DNA of 64,000 bases from Clostridiales bacterium. GTDB lineage: Bacteria > Bacillota > Clostridia > Christensenellales > Borkfalkiaceae. This document shows, in pieces, positions 9,255 to 18,646 of this stretch. Under the pieces are notes generated by a model that saw only the letters and a list, made by a program, of their open reading frames with translations, ran no database searches and was not told the DNA's origin. Both the position numbers and the translations under genes were made by a program. The stretch spans positions 118,834 to 182,833 of the forward strand of contig SVHG01000002.1 in NCBI GenBank assembly GCA_015055965.1, given 5' to 3'. How positions within the stretch are numbered: the stretch's first letter is position 1; each line of letters opens with the position of its first letter.

Positions 9255-9935
9255 ATGTCTGAATTAGGAATTGATGAAAGGACTGAATATCAAGAAATAT
9301 TGGATCGCCTTAAATCTGAGTTTAAAAATAAAATCAAATCTATAATAGAGCAGGAAAAAAGAGAAATGGCAAAGGAGGCGGCGAATATATTAGGTCGTGA
9401 TTTTGCAAATCTAGTTTCTGAAAGAAGAAAATTAACTGATGCATTTAGCATTGAATCCAAAAAAGTTCTTAATTTTGCAATTAAAATTGGACAAAGAGAT
9501 AAAATTACTGAGTTAAGCAAGCTAACCAAGGATAGAGATGAAAATGCAGATATTAAGAGTAAAGCTACTACTTTGTTTGGTGAAATACTTCAAGTTGTGC
9601 AAGAATTTGATAGTGAATTAATTAAATCGCTTCGCTTAATTGAAGCTAAGCTTGATGAAAACAATAAAAAGATGACGGCTCTTGTTAATTTAAAAAAGAA
9701 GGATATAGAGCAAGTAGAGAAAAACTATAAACAAAAATTGCAAAAGATATTAATTGAAATAGTTTTGGATTTTAACAAGAGAATAGCCGTAATTAATAAA
9801 GAATTTGGAATTGAAAATTCAAAACCGTTTATTCCATTTGATGATGGTGAATCGTCAGAAAAACTAACTGTAGGATTAGAAGAGGATTTAAACGACGGCT
9901 TTTTTATTCCGACTGATAGCGATGACGTAAATTAA
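9255..9935 (+). CDS. Coiled-coil protein of unknown function with acidic C-terminus
   Basis: Intact 226-aa ORF rich in K/E/L helices, SD upstream; no recognised family. Confidence 0.7.
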   Translation: MSELGIDERTEYQEILDRLKSEFKNKIKSIIEQEKREMAKEAANILGRDFANLVSERRKLTDAFSIESKKVLNFAIKIGQRDKITELSKLTKDRDENADIKSKATTLFGEILQVVQEFDSELIKSLRLIEAKLDENNKKMTALVNLKKKDIEQVEKNYKQKLQKILIEIVLDFNKRIAVINKEFGIENSKPFIPFDDGESSEKLTVGLEEDLNDGFFIPTDSDDVN

Positions 9936-9945
9936 ATATAAAATT

Positions 9946-9974
9946 ACCGTGAGGAATTTCCTTGCGGTTTTTTT
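9946..9974 (+). terminator. Rho-independent terminator
   Basis: ACCGTGAGGAATTTCCTTGCGGTTTTTTT. Confidence 0.8.
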
Positions 9975-10080
9975 ATTCATTTTTTTAGTATAAATAGCAT
10001 AAATTAAATTATCAAGCAGTTAAAATTCGGCATAAGTAGACTAAATTCTACAATAGTCGACAAAATAAAGGGGATTAAAT

Positions 10081-10869
10081 TTGATAAAATTAATTGGCAA
10101 CCCAAAAGTTAAAAAGAAGAGTCTAAAAAACGTAGCAATATTATTAATAATTATTTTTTTAGCTTACGTAATTACCTTTAACGTGATAAATGGGGATGCC
10201 GTTAAAGCTATAACGTGCGGTTATGCAACTAGAAAACTACCTATTTATAGGGTGGAACGGGAAGATAAAGTGGTTGCTATATCTTTCGACTGTGCTTGGG
10301 GAAACGAATATACGCAAAATCTTTTGGATAATATGGAAGCTTACGGAATAAAATCAACCTTTTTTATGGTTTCTTTTTGGGCTGAAAAATATCCTGAGGA
10401 TGTAAAGCGAATAGTCGATAAGGGACATGAAATAGGAACACACAGCAAAACACATTCGCATATGTCAAAATTCTCTAGCGATGCAATTGATGAAGAATTG
10501 GTTTATTCTCGCAGGGTAATTGAGGGAATATCAAATACTAAAATAGAACTTTTTAGAGCGCCTTTTGGTGAATATAACAACCTTTTGCTGGAAAGAGCCG
10601 AAAAGTTAGGTCTATATACTATTCAATGGGACGTTGACAGCTTAGACTGGAAGGATTTAAGTGCAAAAGATATTTCCTTAAGGGTTATTTCTAAAGTAAA
10701 GAATGGTTCAATTATATTATGTCATAACAACGGAAAGCATACTGCGGAAAGCTTGCCTTTAATTTTTGCAGATTTAACCGCAAAAGGCTATAAATTTGTA
10801 AAAATAAGTGAGCTAATATACAAGGATAATTACGTCATGTTGAATGACGGAACACAGATTAAGCAATAA
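10081..10869 (+). CDS. Polysaccharide deacetylase (PdaB-like), TTG start
   Basis: AISFDCAWGNEYT, HEIGTHSKTHSHM, FRAPFGEYN, ILCHNNGKHTAESLP NodB motifs; N-terminal TM. Confidence 0.9.
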   Translation: MIKLIGNPKVKKKSLKNVAILLIIIFLAYVITFNVINGDAVKAITCGYATRKLPIYRVEREDKVVAISFDCAWGNEYTQNLLDNMEAYGIKSTFFMVSFWAEKYPEDVKRIVDKGHEIGTHSKTHSHMSKFSSDAIDEELVYSRRVIEGISNTKIELFRAPFGEYNNLLLERAEKLGLYTIQWDVDSLDWKDLSAKDISLRVISKVKNGSIILCHNNGKHTAESLPLIFADLTAKGYKFVKISELIYKDNYVMLNDGTQIKQ

Positions 10870-10902
10870 TTATAGCGTTTACACGCTTTGGAGGAAGAAT
10901 AT

Positions 10903-11595
10903 ATGAATTACATTGAAAAACCAAACAACAAAGTGTATATTTACGGTGAAGTTTTGTCTAAAGCAAATTTTTCGCACGAGGTATATGGTGAAGGCTTTTA
11001 CGAGATGAACGTAAGCGTTAAAAGATTATCTGGGCAAACAGACGTTTTACCGGTTACTATTTCTGAACGACTAATGGAAGCAAAAAAGCTTGAAATTGGA
11101 TCTATAATATGCGCAATAGGGCAATTTAGAAGCTATAACAAAATTATAGACGGAAAGAGTCGTTTAATGTTAACGGTATTTGTAAGAGAACTTTGTGATG
11201 AAGAGTATCCGCAAAATCCAAACTCAATAGCTTTATCGGGTTATATTTGTAAGCCACCAATTTATAGAACTACGCCTTTTTCCAGAGAAATAGCTGATTT
11301 GTTAATTGCAGTTAATCGTGCGTATAATAAGTCAGATTATATTCCTTGTATTGCTTGGGGTAGAAATGCTAGATTTGTAAGAAATTTGGCAGTAGGGGAA
11401 AAAATTGCTTTAACCGGAAGAATTCAAAGCAGAGAATACACTAAGAAAATCAGTGAAAGTGAAAGCAGAGTGATGACCGCTTACGAGGTGTCGATTAGTC
11501 GGCTTGCAGCTTACGATAACGTTGAAAACTTTGATTTATTTTGTGATTTTTCTAAAAAGGATATTTCTACTGAATTAAAAAGAATTATTATTTAA
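10903..11595 (+). CDS. Tandem OB-fold single-stranded DNA-binding-like protein
   Basis: Two SSB-like halves (GEVLSKANF.. / ALSGYICKPPIYRTTPFSREIADLLIAVNRAY.. IPCIAWGRNARF); start set at 10903 by GGAGG. Confidence 0.7.
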   Translation: MNYIEKPNNKVYIYGEVLSKANFSHEVYGEGFYEMNVSVKRLSGQTDVLPVTISERLMEAKKLEIGSIICAIGQFRSYNKIIDGKSRLMLTVFVRELCDEEYPQNPNSIALSGYICKPPIYRTTPFSREIADLLIAVNRAYNKSDYIPCIAWGRNARFVRNLAVGEKIALTGRIQSREYTKKISESESRVMTAYEVSISRLAAYDNVENFDLFCDFSKKDISTELKRIII

Positions 11596-11609
11596 GATTT
11601 AATTTTTTT

Positions 11610-11634
11610 AGGGGCAAATTTGCTCCTTTTTTTA
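11610..11634 (+). terminator. Rho-independent terminator
   Basis: AGGGGCAAATTTGCTCCTTTTTTT. Confidence 0.8.
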
Positions 11635-11766
11635 TTTTTTTAGGCAAAAAGATACCAATTGCCTAATTTAAATTAGCTTTTTTTCAAGAAAAAAACAATT
11701 ATAAATGTATTTTTTGCCCGTTAAAGCCTTTAAACGCTTTAAAATCGAATTTTGCTTTTGCTTTTC

Positions 11767-11795
11767 TTGACATAATTTTTTTAATGATATAAAAT
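11767..11795 (+). promoter_or_regulatory. Sigma-A promoter
   Basis: TTGACA-N17-TAAAAT. Confidence 0.6.
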
Positions 11796-11856
11796 GTTTG
11801 TATACCTTAAATATTATATATTTAAGTAAGTTAAATTAATAAATTTTAGGTCAATT

Positions 11857-13077
11857 ATGGATAAAAGCTCTAAGAAAAACAACTTAAAAAAGGGCGGAGT
11901 GCCGGGTAGAAGTCATATTTCATTTTACTTTTTCTACACGCTTTTTTGCATATTCGTTCGACCATTTTTGAAGTTTAGATTAAACAAAAGGATAGAAAAG
12001 ATAGAAAAGCCTTGTATCGTGCTATGTAACCACGGTTCGTTTACTGATTTTTTCTATGCCGGAACAGTTTTGCACAGGTATAATCCTAGATTTATAACTG
12101 CAAGATTATATTTTTACAATAAGTTTGCCAATAGCGTATTACGTTCTATCGGATGCTTTCCAAAGAGCATGTTTACCTCTGATATAGAAAATGCTAAAAA
12201 CTGCGTAAAGGTAATTAACCAAGGTGAAATGCTAGTAATGATGCCCGAAGCTAGACTTTCTACTGCGGGAAAGTTTGAAGATATACAGGATAGCACCTTA
12301 AAATTTATTCGAAAAATGAACGTCAACGTTTATACCTTAAAACTATTTGGCGATTATTTTGCTTATCCTAAGTGGTCTAAGGGATTACGATTGCATGCTT
12401 TAGTGGAAGCTGAGTTTGATTTGCTATTTAAGGCGGGAGAGCCTAGTGCGCTTTCACAGGAAGAATTTGATGAAAAGGTAATAAATACTTTAACTTATAA
12501 TGATTTTGAGTGGCTTAAGACACATCCGGAGGTTAAATATAAGAATAAAGAGCTTGCAAGCGGATTAGAAAATATTCTTAACGTTTGCCCTGAATGTAAT
12601 AAAAAATTAACGATAAAGACTGATAAAAGACGTGTTTATTGCACGGAATGCGGTTTTTCCGTTAACATGAATGATAGATATGCATTTAACGATAATCCCT
12701 ACTTTGAAAATTTTCAACAATGGTATGATTATCAGATTGAGCAAATGCGCAAAGAAATTTTAGAAGGCTCGTTTAAGCTTGAAAGTAAGGTTCAGTTAAT
12801 GCACTCAGCGAAGAAGGGTAATCATCAAATTAGACATGCTGGCGACGGCGTTTGCGTGCTTGATGAAAACGGATTAACCTATACCGGAACTGATGACGGT
12901 GAAGAAATACAAAAATTCTTCCCATTAGAAAAGATTTATAGGCTTTTGTTTGGCGCTGGGGAAGATTTTGAAATATACGAAGGAACGGAAATTTACTATT
13001 TTATTCCCGAGGATAGAAGAAGCTGTGTTATGTGGTATACCGCAAGTATTTTATTGAAGGAAATATACAACAAGTAA
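11857..13077 (+). CDS. PlsC-like acyltransferase with C-terminal zinc-ribbon segment
   Basis: CNHGSFTDFFYAG (HX4D), MMPEARLSTAG; CPEC...CTEC zinc ribbon. Confidence 0.78.
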   Translation: MDKSSKKNNLKKGGVPGRSHISFYFFYTLFCIFVRPFLKFRLNKRIEKIEKPCIVLCNHGSFTDFFYAGTVLHRYNPRFITARLYFYNKFANSVLRSIGCFPKSMFTSDIENAKNCVKVINQGEMLVMMPEARLSTAGKFEDIQDSTLKFIRKMNVNVYTLKLFGDYFAYPKWSKGLRLHALVEAEFDLLFKAGEPSALSQEEFDEKVINTLTYNDFEWLKTHPEVKYKNKELASGLENILNVCPECNKKLTIKTDKRRVYCTECGFSVNMNDRYAFNDNPYFENFQQWYDYQIEQMRKEILEGSFKLESKVQLMHSAKKGNHQIRHAGDGVCVLDENGLTYTGTDDGEEIQKFFPLEKIYRLLFGAGEDFEIYEGTEIYYFIPEDRRSCVMWYTASILLKEIYNK

Positions 13078-13100
13078 GTTGATTAATAGGAGATGGTTGT

Positions 13101-14552
13101 ATGGGAAAAAACAACACTAAAGAAAAAGCATTTTCTACTATAAGCACGAAATCATTTATTACGGTAATGATTTTGCTAGTAGTTATTTTAGCTATTAGCG
13201 GGGCACTTTCATATTTTATTCCGCAAGGAAGCTTTGAAAGAATTGAGGTTAGTCCTGACGTTTGGGAGATCGTTCCCGGCACTTATACCGTCGGCGAAAT
13301 TGAAGGTATTGAAATTTGGCGTATAATAACTGCGCCTGTAAGAGTATTTAATCCTCAAAACGGCGGTTTAAGTATAATAATGATAAGCTTATTCTTACTT
13401 GTAATGAGCGGTGTTTTTAATTTAATGGAAAAAACCGGCGGTATTAAGATCTTTATAGGTAGAATAGTTAGACGCTTTACAGGGCAGAACAAGCTTGTTA
13501 TATGCGTTTCTGTGTTCGTATTTATGCTTTTTGGTAGTTTCTTTGGAATGTTTGAAGAGCTCGCAACTCTGTTGCCCGTAGTAGTAATTTTTATGCTTTT
13601 ATGCGGTTTTGACACAATGACCGGGTTAGGCGTTTGTTTATTAGCTACCTGCTTCGGCTTTTCTTCAGCAATTACTAATCCCTTCTCTGTTGGTTTAGCT
13701 GCAGAGCGCGCACATATTGCTGTTTTTGACGGAGTTTGGTTAAGGGCGGTATTCTTTGCTTGTATATACGTAATCGTTTGCGCCTTCTTATTTGCGTACG
13801 TTAAGCGCATTTCGGCTAATCCTAAGAAATCCTTAACTTACGAATTAGACCGTGAAAAGCTTAAGAATTTAGACGTTAGCTTGATAGAAGAAGGTCAAGG
13901 CGAAACGAAAACCTTTAAAGCCTTTGCAGTATTTTTTATAGTTCAACTTGCAATTTTAATTTTATCTGCCAGTATAAGGGCAATAGCAAGCTATGCAATT
14001 CCTTTACTCGCTGCAAGCTTTTTAATTGGTGGTATAATAGTAGGTCTTATCGTTTGCGAAAAGAAAAAGGATACCTTTGCTTATATAGGACAGGGCGCTT
14101 TAGCAATGATTCCTGCAGTTGTTATGATTGGCTTTGCGTCATCCGTTAACTTGGTTATGACTGAAAGTGGAATCATTGATACGATTATGAATTTCGTTGT
14201 AACCTTATTGGATGGAAAGAGCCCCTTCGTTTGTATTTTACTTATCTATTTCTTCATTTTATTCTTACAAATTTTCATTGGCTCTGCATCTGCTAAGATT
14301 ATGCTTATAATGCCTTTAATGTTGCCCATTTGTTCTGTTTTAGGTATTTCACCCACGCTACTTATTTTAACTTACTGCATAGCAGACGGGTTTACGGACG
14401 TTATTTTACCCACGAACCCCGTATTACTTATATCGCTTTCAATGGTTAACGTATCGTACGGCAAATGGGTTCGCTGGACCTGGAAATTACAGTTATTCGT
14501 ATTTGCCTTCACAATATTAATTTTGTGGTTTGCAACTTTAATTGGATATTAA
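13101..14552 (+). CDS. YfcC family / DcuC-like membrane transporter
   Basis: Multi-TM protein; N-terminal LSYFIPQGSFER and C-terminal ADGFTDVILPTNPVLLISLSMVNVSYGKW typical of the family. Confidence 0.85.
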   Translation: MGKNNTKEKAFSTISTKSFITVMILLVVILAISGALSYFIPQGSFERIEVSPDVWEIVPGTYTVGEIEGIEIWRIITAPVRVFNPQNGGLSIIMISLFLLVMSGVFNLMEKTGGIKIFIGRIVRRFTGQNKLVICVSVFVFMLFGSFFGMFEELATLLPVVVIFMLLCGFDTMTGLGVCLLATCFGFSSAITNPFSVGLAAERAHIAVFDGVWLRAVFFACIYVIVCAFLFAYVKRISANPKKSLTYELDREKLKNLDVSLIEEGQGETKTFKAFAVFFIVQLAILILSASIRAIASYAIPLLAASFLIGGIIVGLIVCEKKKDTFAYIGQGALAMIPAVVMIGFASSVNLVMTESGIIDTIMNFVVTLLDGKSPFVCILLIYFFILFLQIFIGSASAKIMLIMPLMLPICSVLGISPTLLILTYCIADGFTDVILPTNPVLLISLSMVNVSYGKWVRWTWKLQLFVFAFTILILWFATLIGY

Positions 14553-14555
14553 TTA

Positions 14556-14586
14556 ACAAAGGGGCTCAAAGCCCCTTTGTTGTTAT
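14556..14586 (+). terminator. Rho-independent terminator
   Basis: AACAAAGGGGCtcaaaGCCCCTTTGTT. Confidence 0.85.
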
Positions 14587-14635
14587 ATTTTAATAATATT
14601 CTGTAATTGTTTATAAAATTCAAAGGAGGATACCA

Positions 14636-15505
14636 TTGAATATACTAAATACATTAACTGATATATCAAATATTTATAAAGATGGTAGCTTTGATATTCA
14701 TAAATGGGAAAAATATATAAATTTAATCAACCCCAAATTGTATCAACTTTGTTTTGATGATATGAGTGAATCAATTTCAACGGGGTTAGTCTCTTTTGAA
14801 AAGGATTATTTGCCAATTCTAAATAACGTTTTTATCCAAAAGGAAGAGGTAAACAGGGCAATTAAATATTTTGATATTCTTACTAACGGGTTAGAAAGGG
14901 AATTGATTAAAAAATTCAACAAATCTGTAGATGTTGAAATAGTGCTATATTTGGGTTTGTGTAACGGTGCTGGTTGGGTTACAAAAGTTGATGATAAAGT
15001 TTTTTGTTTGTTAGGAATAGAGAAGATTATTGAGTTAAACTGGCAAGGATTAAACGAATTTCGTGGCTTACTTTACCACGAATTAGGGCATGTATTTCAT
15101 AATCAATATGGCGTGTTGGAAAGAAAAATTGAAAGTAATAAAGATACTTTTTTATGGCAGTTGTTTACTGAAGGCGTCGCTATGTATTTTGAGCAAATGC
15201 TGTTTGGCGATTTTGAATATTTTCATCAAGACTGCAATGGTTGGAAGTTGTGGTGTGAGGATAATTTAAATCAAATTAAAATTGATTTTTATAACGATTT
15301 AAACAGTATGACGTTTGAAAACCAAAGATATTTTGGTGATTGGGTTAAATATTATTCGCATTCAGACGTCGGGTATTTCCTTGCCGCTAAATTTATTCGA
15401 TTTGTTTGTAAAAAATATTCTTTTGATAAAATTTTAATATTTGATATTGATAAAGTAAGTGATTTATATATTGAATTTGTTGAGCAAAGCAAATTTAAGT
15501 TTTAA
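14636..15505 (+). CDS. Putative zinc metallopeptidase (HExxH), DUF5700-like
   Basis: LLYHELGHVFHNQYG with downstream FTEGVAMYFEQ glutamate; TTG start after GGAGG. Confidence 0.65.
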   Translation: MNILNTLTDISNIYKDGSFDIHKWEKYINLINPKLYQLCFDDMSESISTGLVSFEKDYLPILNNVFIQKEEVNRAIKYFDILTNGLERELIKKFNKSVDVEIVLYLGLCNGAGWVTKVDDKVFCLLGIEKIIELNWQGLNEFRGLLYHELGHVFHNQYGVLERKIESNKDTFLWQLFTEGVAMYFEQMLFGDFEYFHQDCNGWKLWCEDNLNQIKIDFYNDLNSMTFENQRYFGDWVKYYSHSDVGYFLAAKFIRFVCKKYSFDKILIFDIDKVSDLYIEFVEQSKFKF

Positions 15506-15520
15506 AGAGGTTTATGACTT

Positions 15521-15970
15521 ATGAAGACCGAATTTTTAAGTATAGTTAACGTTGAAAAATATATTTCTTATTTAAAACAAGCATTGATTGAAGAGCCTGA
15601 AGAAATGCTTATTGATTGCGTTGATGAAGATAGTATTATTAGTCGTGTTAAAGATAAATTTTATAAACAAACAAAATCTATATTAGCAATTTTGGATGAC
15701 AAAGTTATCGGAAGGATCGAATATCATTTTTACGGCTGTATACAAGATGGATTTAAAATGGCTTACGTGGATTGGGTTTATGTTTTAAGAAATTATAGAA
15801 AGCAAGGCGTGGCAAAAGCTTTGTTTAATGAATTTGAAAAAGATTGCAAAAACAACAAAATAAATCAATATTTTTTAATACGAGCTACTAGTGAAAGTGC
15901 TAATAGTTTTTACAATAGTTTTCAAGAAGTAGAATTGAAAGTTAGTCCTACTTTAAGAAAGGACTTATAA
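15521..15970 (+). CDS. GNAT N-acetyltransferase
   Basis: VDWVYVLRNYRKQGVAKALFNEFE acetyl-CoA binding motif. Confidence 0.8.
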   Translation: MKTEFLSIVNVEKYISYLKQALIEEPEEMLIDCVDEDSIISRVKDKFYKQTKSILAILDDKVIGRIEYHFYGCIQDGFKMAYVDWVYVLRNYRKQGVAKALFNEFEKDCKNNKINQYFLIRATSESANSFYNSFQEVELKVSPTLRKDL

Positions 15971-15995
15971 TTAATTCTTAATAAGGTGTGTAGTT

Positions 15996-16412
15996 ATGAA
16001 TGATAAAAAGATTGGTAGAATTATGTATGAAAAAGCCCTTGCTTTTATTAATTATAGATACCCAGTCGGTTGGGGTGGTTGCGCAATAATGTATACTAAA
16101 GAAGGTGAGTATCTTATTAGTGTATATCTAGAATCTCCTAATGCTTCAGCTGAATTGTGTATGGAAACAGGTGCAATGTGCGAAGCTCAAAAGCTTAATT
16201 TACATATCACTCATTCGTTATGTATCGCTAGAAATAACGAAAACGAAAATCCGGTTATACTTACTGCATGTGGTATATGCCAGGAAAGATTATATTATTG
16301 GGGTAAAGATGTTAGGGTTGCAGTAACAAATATAAATAACGAAATAATTTTCAAAAGCCTTGAGGAGCTTGCTCCGCATTATTGGGGTGATGCATTTAAA
16401 TTAAAAAAATAA
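15996..16412 (+). CDS. Cytidine deaminase family, blasticidin-S-deaminase-like
   Basis: NASAELCMETGAMCEAQ and ACGICQERLYYWG zinc-deaminase motifs. Confidence 0.85.
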   Translation: MNDKKIGRIMYEKALAFINYRYPVGWGGCAIMYTKEGEYLISVYLESPNASAELCMETGAMCEAQKLNLHITHSLCIARNNENENPVILTACGICQERLYYWGKDVRVAVTNINNEIIFKSLEELAPHYWGDAFKLKK

Positions 16413-16454
16413 ACAAATGTTAACTTTTTAGCTGATTTTATTATGAAATAAGAT

Positions 16455-16519
16455 AAAAACTCCGAAAGTCAGTCTATTTATATAGAATAAACTATATTAG
16501 TAGCGCTTCGGAGTTTTTT
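16455..16519 (+). terminator. Terminator hairpin
   Basis: AAAAACTCCGAA ... TTCGGAGTTTTTT. Confidence 0.7.
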
Positions 16520-16531
16520 GAATGTAAAGAT

Positions 16532-16565
16532 AAAAAAATAAGGAACACTTACTAAGTGTTCCTTA
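16532..16565 (-). terminator. Terminator of tRNA-Thr(GGT)
   Basis: Minus strand AAGGAACACTTAGTAAGTGTTCCTTATTTTTTTA. Confidence 0.8.
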
Positions 16566-16566
16566 A

Positions 16567-16642
<76 letters not shown>

Positions 16643-16712
16643 GCCTGTGTTGTACAGCCCTAATATAATATTACATATTTAAACAAATGTCAAGAAAAAA
16701 ACAGCGGTTTTT

Positions 16713-17387
16713 TTATTTTTTTCCAAATAAATCATTTTTTATTCTAGGTAAAGCAGTGGTGGCTTCTCCTAAGGGCTTTCCAAGGTTGCGATAATCGTGT
16801 CTGTTGGCAAAAGCTTTTAATAATTCAACGCTTTTGTTTAGTCTTTTTGCTTCAACATCGTAAAGACATTCCAAATATTTTTTAGCAGAAAAGCCTGCGT
16901 ATTCACAGTAATTAAGTAGTTTAGAGTAATGCTTTAGGCAAAATCCTTCGCTGTTCAAAAGTAATTTTCTAAATTCCTCTTCATTGGCGTAGAGTTGTGC
17001 AATGGTTTTATAGTATTTAACCATTTCTTTTTCGGTATAATCGCAAACGATACATGTTTGTGCTTGCTCATTAAGTTCTTTGCTTTGTCTTTTTGCCATT
17101 CTAACACTCGTGGGCTGAGTTAGACACTTTTTGAATAAAGTATTCATTCTTGTAGTCGTTTGAAGGGCTAAACCTAATTTTGAGGGCATTTCGTATAACT
17201 GTTCAAAGTGTTTAAGGCAAAATCCCTTTTCGTTTACCTCTGAGCGAACGTCGTCATCCATACAACCGTCAGCAAGTAGCTCTCTGCAAATATTAGCTTC
17301 CACTATTTTTTCTATGTCGCATAAAGGGCAACCGTTATTTTCTTCAAAATGTTTAATTATTAAACCAGTACTAATATGATATTGCAT
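16713..17387 (-). CDS. Cysteine-rich DUF6062-like protein
   Basis: Repeated CPLCDIE / GFCLKHFEQLY / CIVCDYTEKEM / GFCLKHYSKLL motifs. Confidence 0.7.
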   Translation of the reverse strand: MQYHISTGLIIKHFEENNGCPLCDIEKIVEANICRELLADGCMDDDVRSEVNEKGFCLKHFEQLYEMPSKLGLALQTTTRMNTLFKKCLTQPTSVRMAKRQSKELNEQAQTCIVCDYTEKEMVKYYKTIAQLYANEEEFRKLLLNSEGFCLKHYSKLLNYCEYAGFSAKKYLECLYDVEAKRLNKSVELLKAFANRHDYRNLGKPLGEATTALPRIKNDLFGKK

Positions 17388-17460
17388 AGAACCACCTTAA
17401 TATTTTTATTTATTATAACATAAAATTTATTAAAAATAAAGTAAAAGCAGGGCAAAACGG

Positions 17461-17489
17461 TTGCAAAGATTAGTTATTTATGTTAAAAT
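17461..17489 (+). promoter_or_regulatory. Sigma-A promoter
   Basis: TTGCAA-N17-TAAAAT upstream of esterase gene. Confidence 0.55.
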
Positions 17490-17518
17490 AAACAAGCAGT
17501 TTTGCGGAGGTTATAAGT

Positions 17519-18343
17519 ATGTTAGTAGAAAGGATTGATCTTTACACATATTTTAATATTCCCAAACCTGAAAAGGCAGAAGGTTTTTTAACGGTTTATT
17601 GCTTAGATAACTCTACGGAAATTGATACTAAGCGAGTTCGCCCTGCAATGTTGGTAATACCCGGTGGTGGTTACGCTTTCGTTTCTGATAGGGAAGGGGA
17701 AAGTATTGCGATGGCATATCTTTCTCACGGTTTTCAAGCTTTCGTACTTAAGTATTCAGTTGCACCTGACTTTGTGTATCCCACTCAGTTTAGGGAAGCT
17801 GCTATGGCAATGATTTTTATAAGGGAAAACGCAAAGAAGTATCACGTTGATCCAGATCAAGTTGCTTCAATTGGTTTTTCTGCCGGCGGTCACTTATGCG
17901 GTTGCTTAGGTAATTTATTTAACAGCCCCGTAATTAGTGATTTAAGGAACTGTGATTTTGCCCGTCCTACTGCAGTAGTATTAAGCTATCCCGTAACGGT
18001 ATTTGGCGAACATAGTCACCTTGGTTCATTTAAAAATCTAACAGCTAATAATGACGAGCTTGCTAATACGTTATCGCTTGAAAAGTGCGTTACTCATTTT
18101 TCTTCCCCAGCTTTTTTATGGCATACTGCAAACGATCCAGTCGTTCCCGTTATTGGAACGTTAATACTTGCTCGCAAATATGCAGAAAATGAAGTTCCCT
18201 TTGCATTACACGTTTTTGGTAACGGCCCGCACGGAATATCAACCGCTTCAGATGAGGTTAATTCAGCTAACGCGCACGTAGCTAAGTGGATTGATCTTTC
18301 TATTAATTGGTTAGAAGAAAGAGGATTTAAAATTTTCTCTTAA
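17519..18343 (+). CDS. Alpha/beta hydrolase (acetyl esterase-like)
   Basis: IPGGGYAFVSDREGE, SIGFSAGGHLCG nucleophile elbow, DPVVPV, FGNGPHG. Confidence 0.88.
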   Translation: MLVERIDLYTYFNIPKPEKAEGFLTVYCLDNSTEIDTKRVRPAMLVIPGGGYAFVSDREGESIAMAYLSHGFQAFVLKYSVAPDFVYPTQFREAAMAMIFIRENAKKYHVDPDQVASIGFSAGGHLCGCLGNLFNSPVISDLRNCDFARPTAVVLSYPVTVFGEHSHLGSFKNLTANNDELANTLSLEKCVTHFSSPAFLWHTANDPVVPVIGTLILARKYAENEVPFALHVFGNGPHGISTASDEVNSANAHVAKWIDLSINWLEERGFKIFS

Positions 18344-18375
18344 CTTAATATAATTTCAAACTTTAGGTTTGAAAT

Positions 18376-18451
18376 GCTGATATGGCTCAGTCGGTAGAGC
18401 AGCTGATTCGTAATCAGCAGGTCGCCGGTTCAAATCCGGCTATCAGCTCCA
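18376..18451 (+). tRNA. tRNA-Thr(CGT)
   Basis: GCTGATATGGCTCAGTCGGTAGAGCAGCTGATTCGTAATCAGCAGGTCGCCGGTTCAAATCCGGCTATCAGCTCCA; loop TT-CGT-AA. Confidence 0.95.
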
Positions 18452-18452
18452 A

Positions 18453-18479
18453 GGCAGATTAGTAATCTGCCTTTTTTTC
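18453..18479 (+). terminator. Terminator of tRNA-Thr(CGT)
   Basis: GGCAGATTagtAATCTGCCTTTTTTT. Confidence 0.9.
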
Positions 18480-18609
18480 TTTGTCTTTTTTTGAAAACAA
18501 TATTTAATACGTGCAAATAAATATTTTATAAAATCGTTAAAAAATAAAGATATTATCTATGATTTTAAAAATTATTATGTTTAACAAAATGGTGTTACTG
18601 AAGCTTTTT

Positions 18610-18640
18610 TGTATAAAAAATCGTATTGATTAACATAATA
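18610..18640 (+). promoter_or_regulatory. Sigma-G (forespore) promoter of spoVA operon
   Basis: TGTATA (18610-18615)-N18-CATAATA (18634-18640), matches sigma-G consensus. Confidence 0.75.
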
Positions 18641-18646
18641 AGATTG

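Noticed and set aside
10019-10080. Possible Spo0A box (TTGTCGAC on minus strand) and sigma-G-like hexamers before the pdaB-like gene
   Set aside because: Single imperfect match and wrong spacing for the promoter elements; not distinguishable from chance.
13355-13810. 151-aa minus-strand ORF
   Set aside because: Antisense to the YfcC-type transporter; composition (K/T/P/I-rich) typical of a shadow ORF, no SD or motifs.
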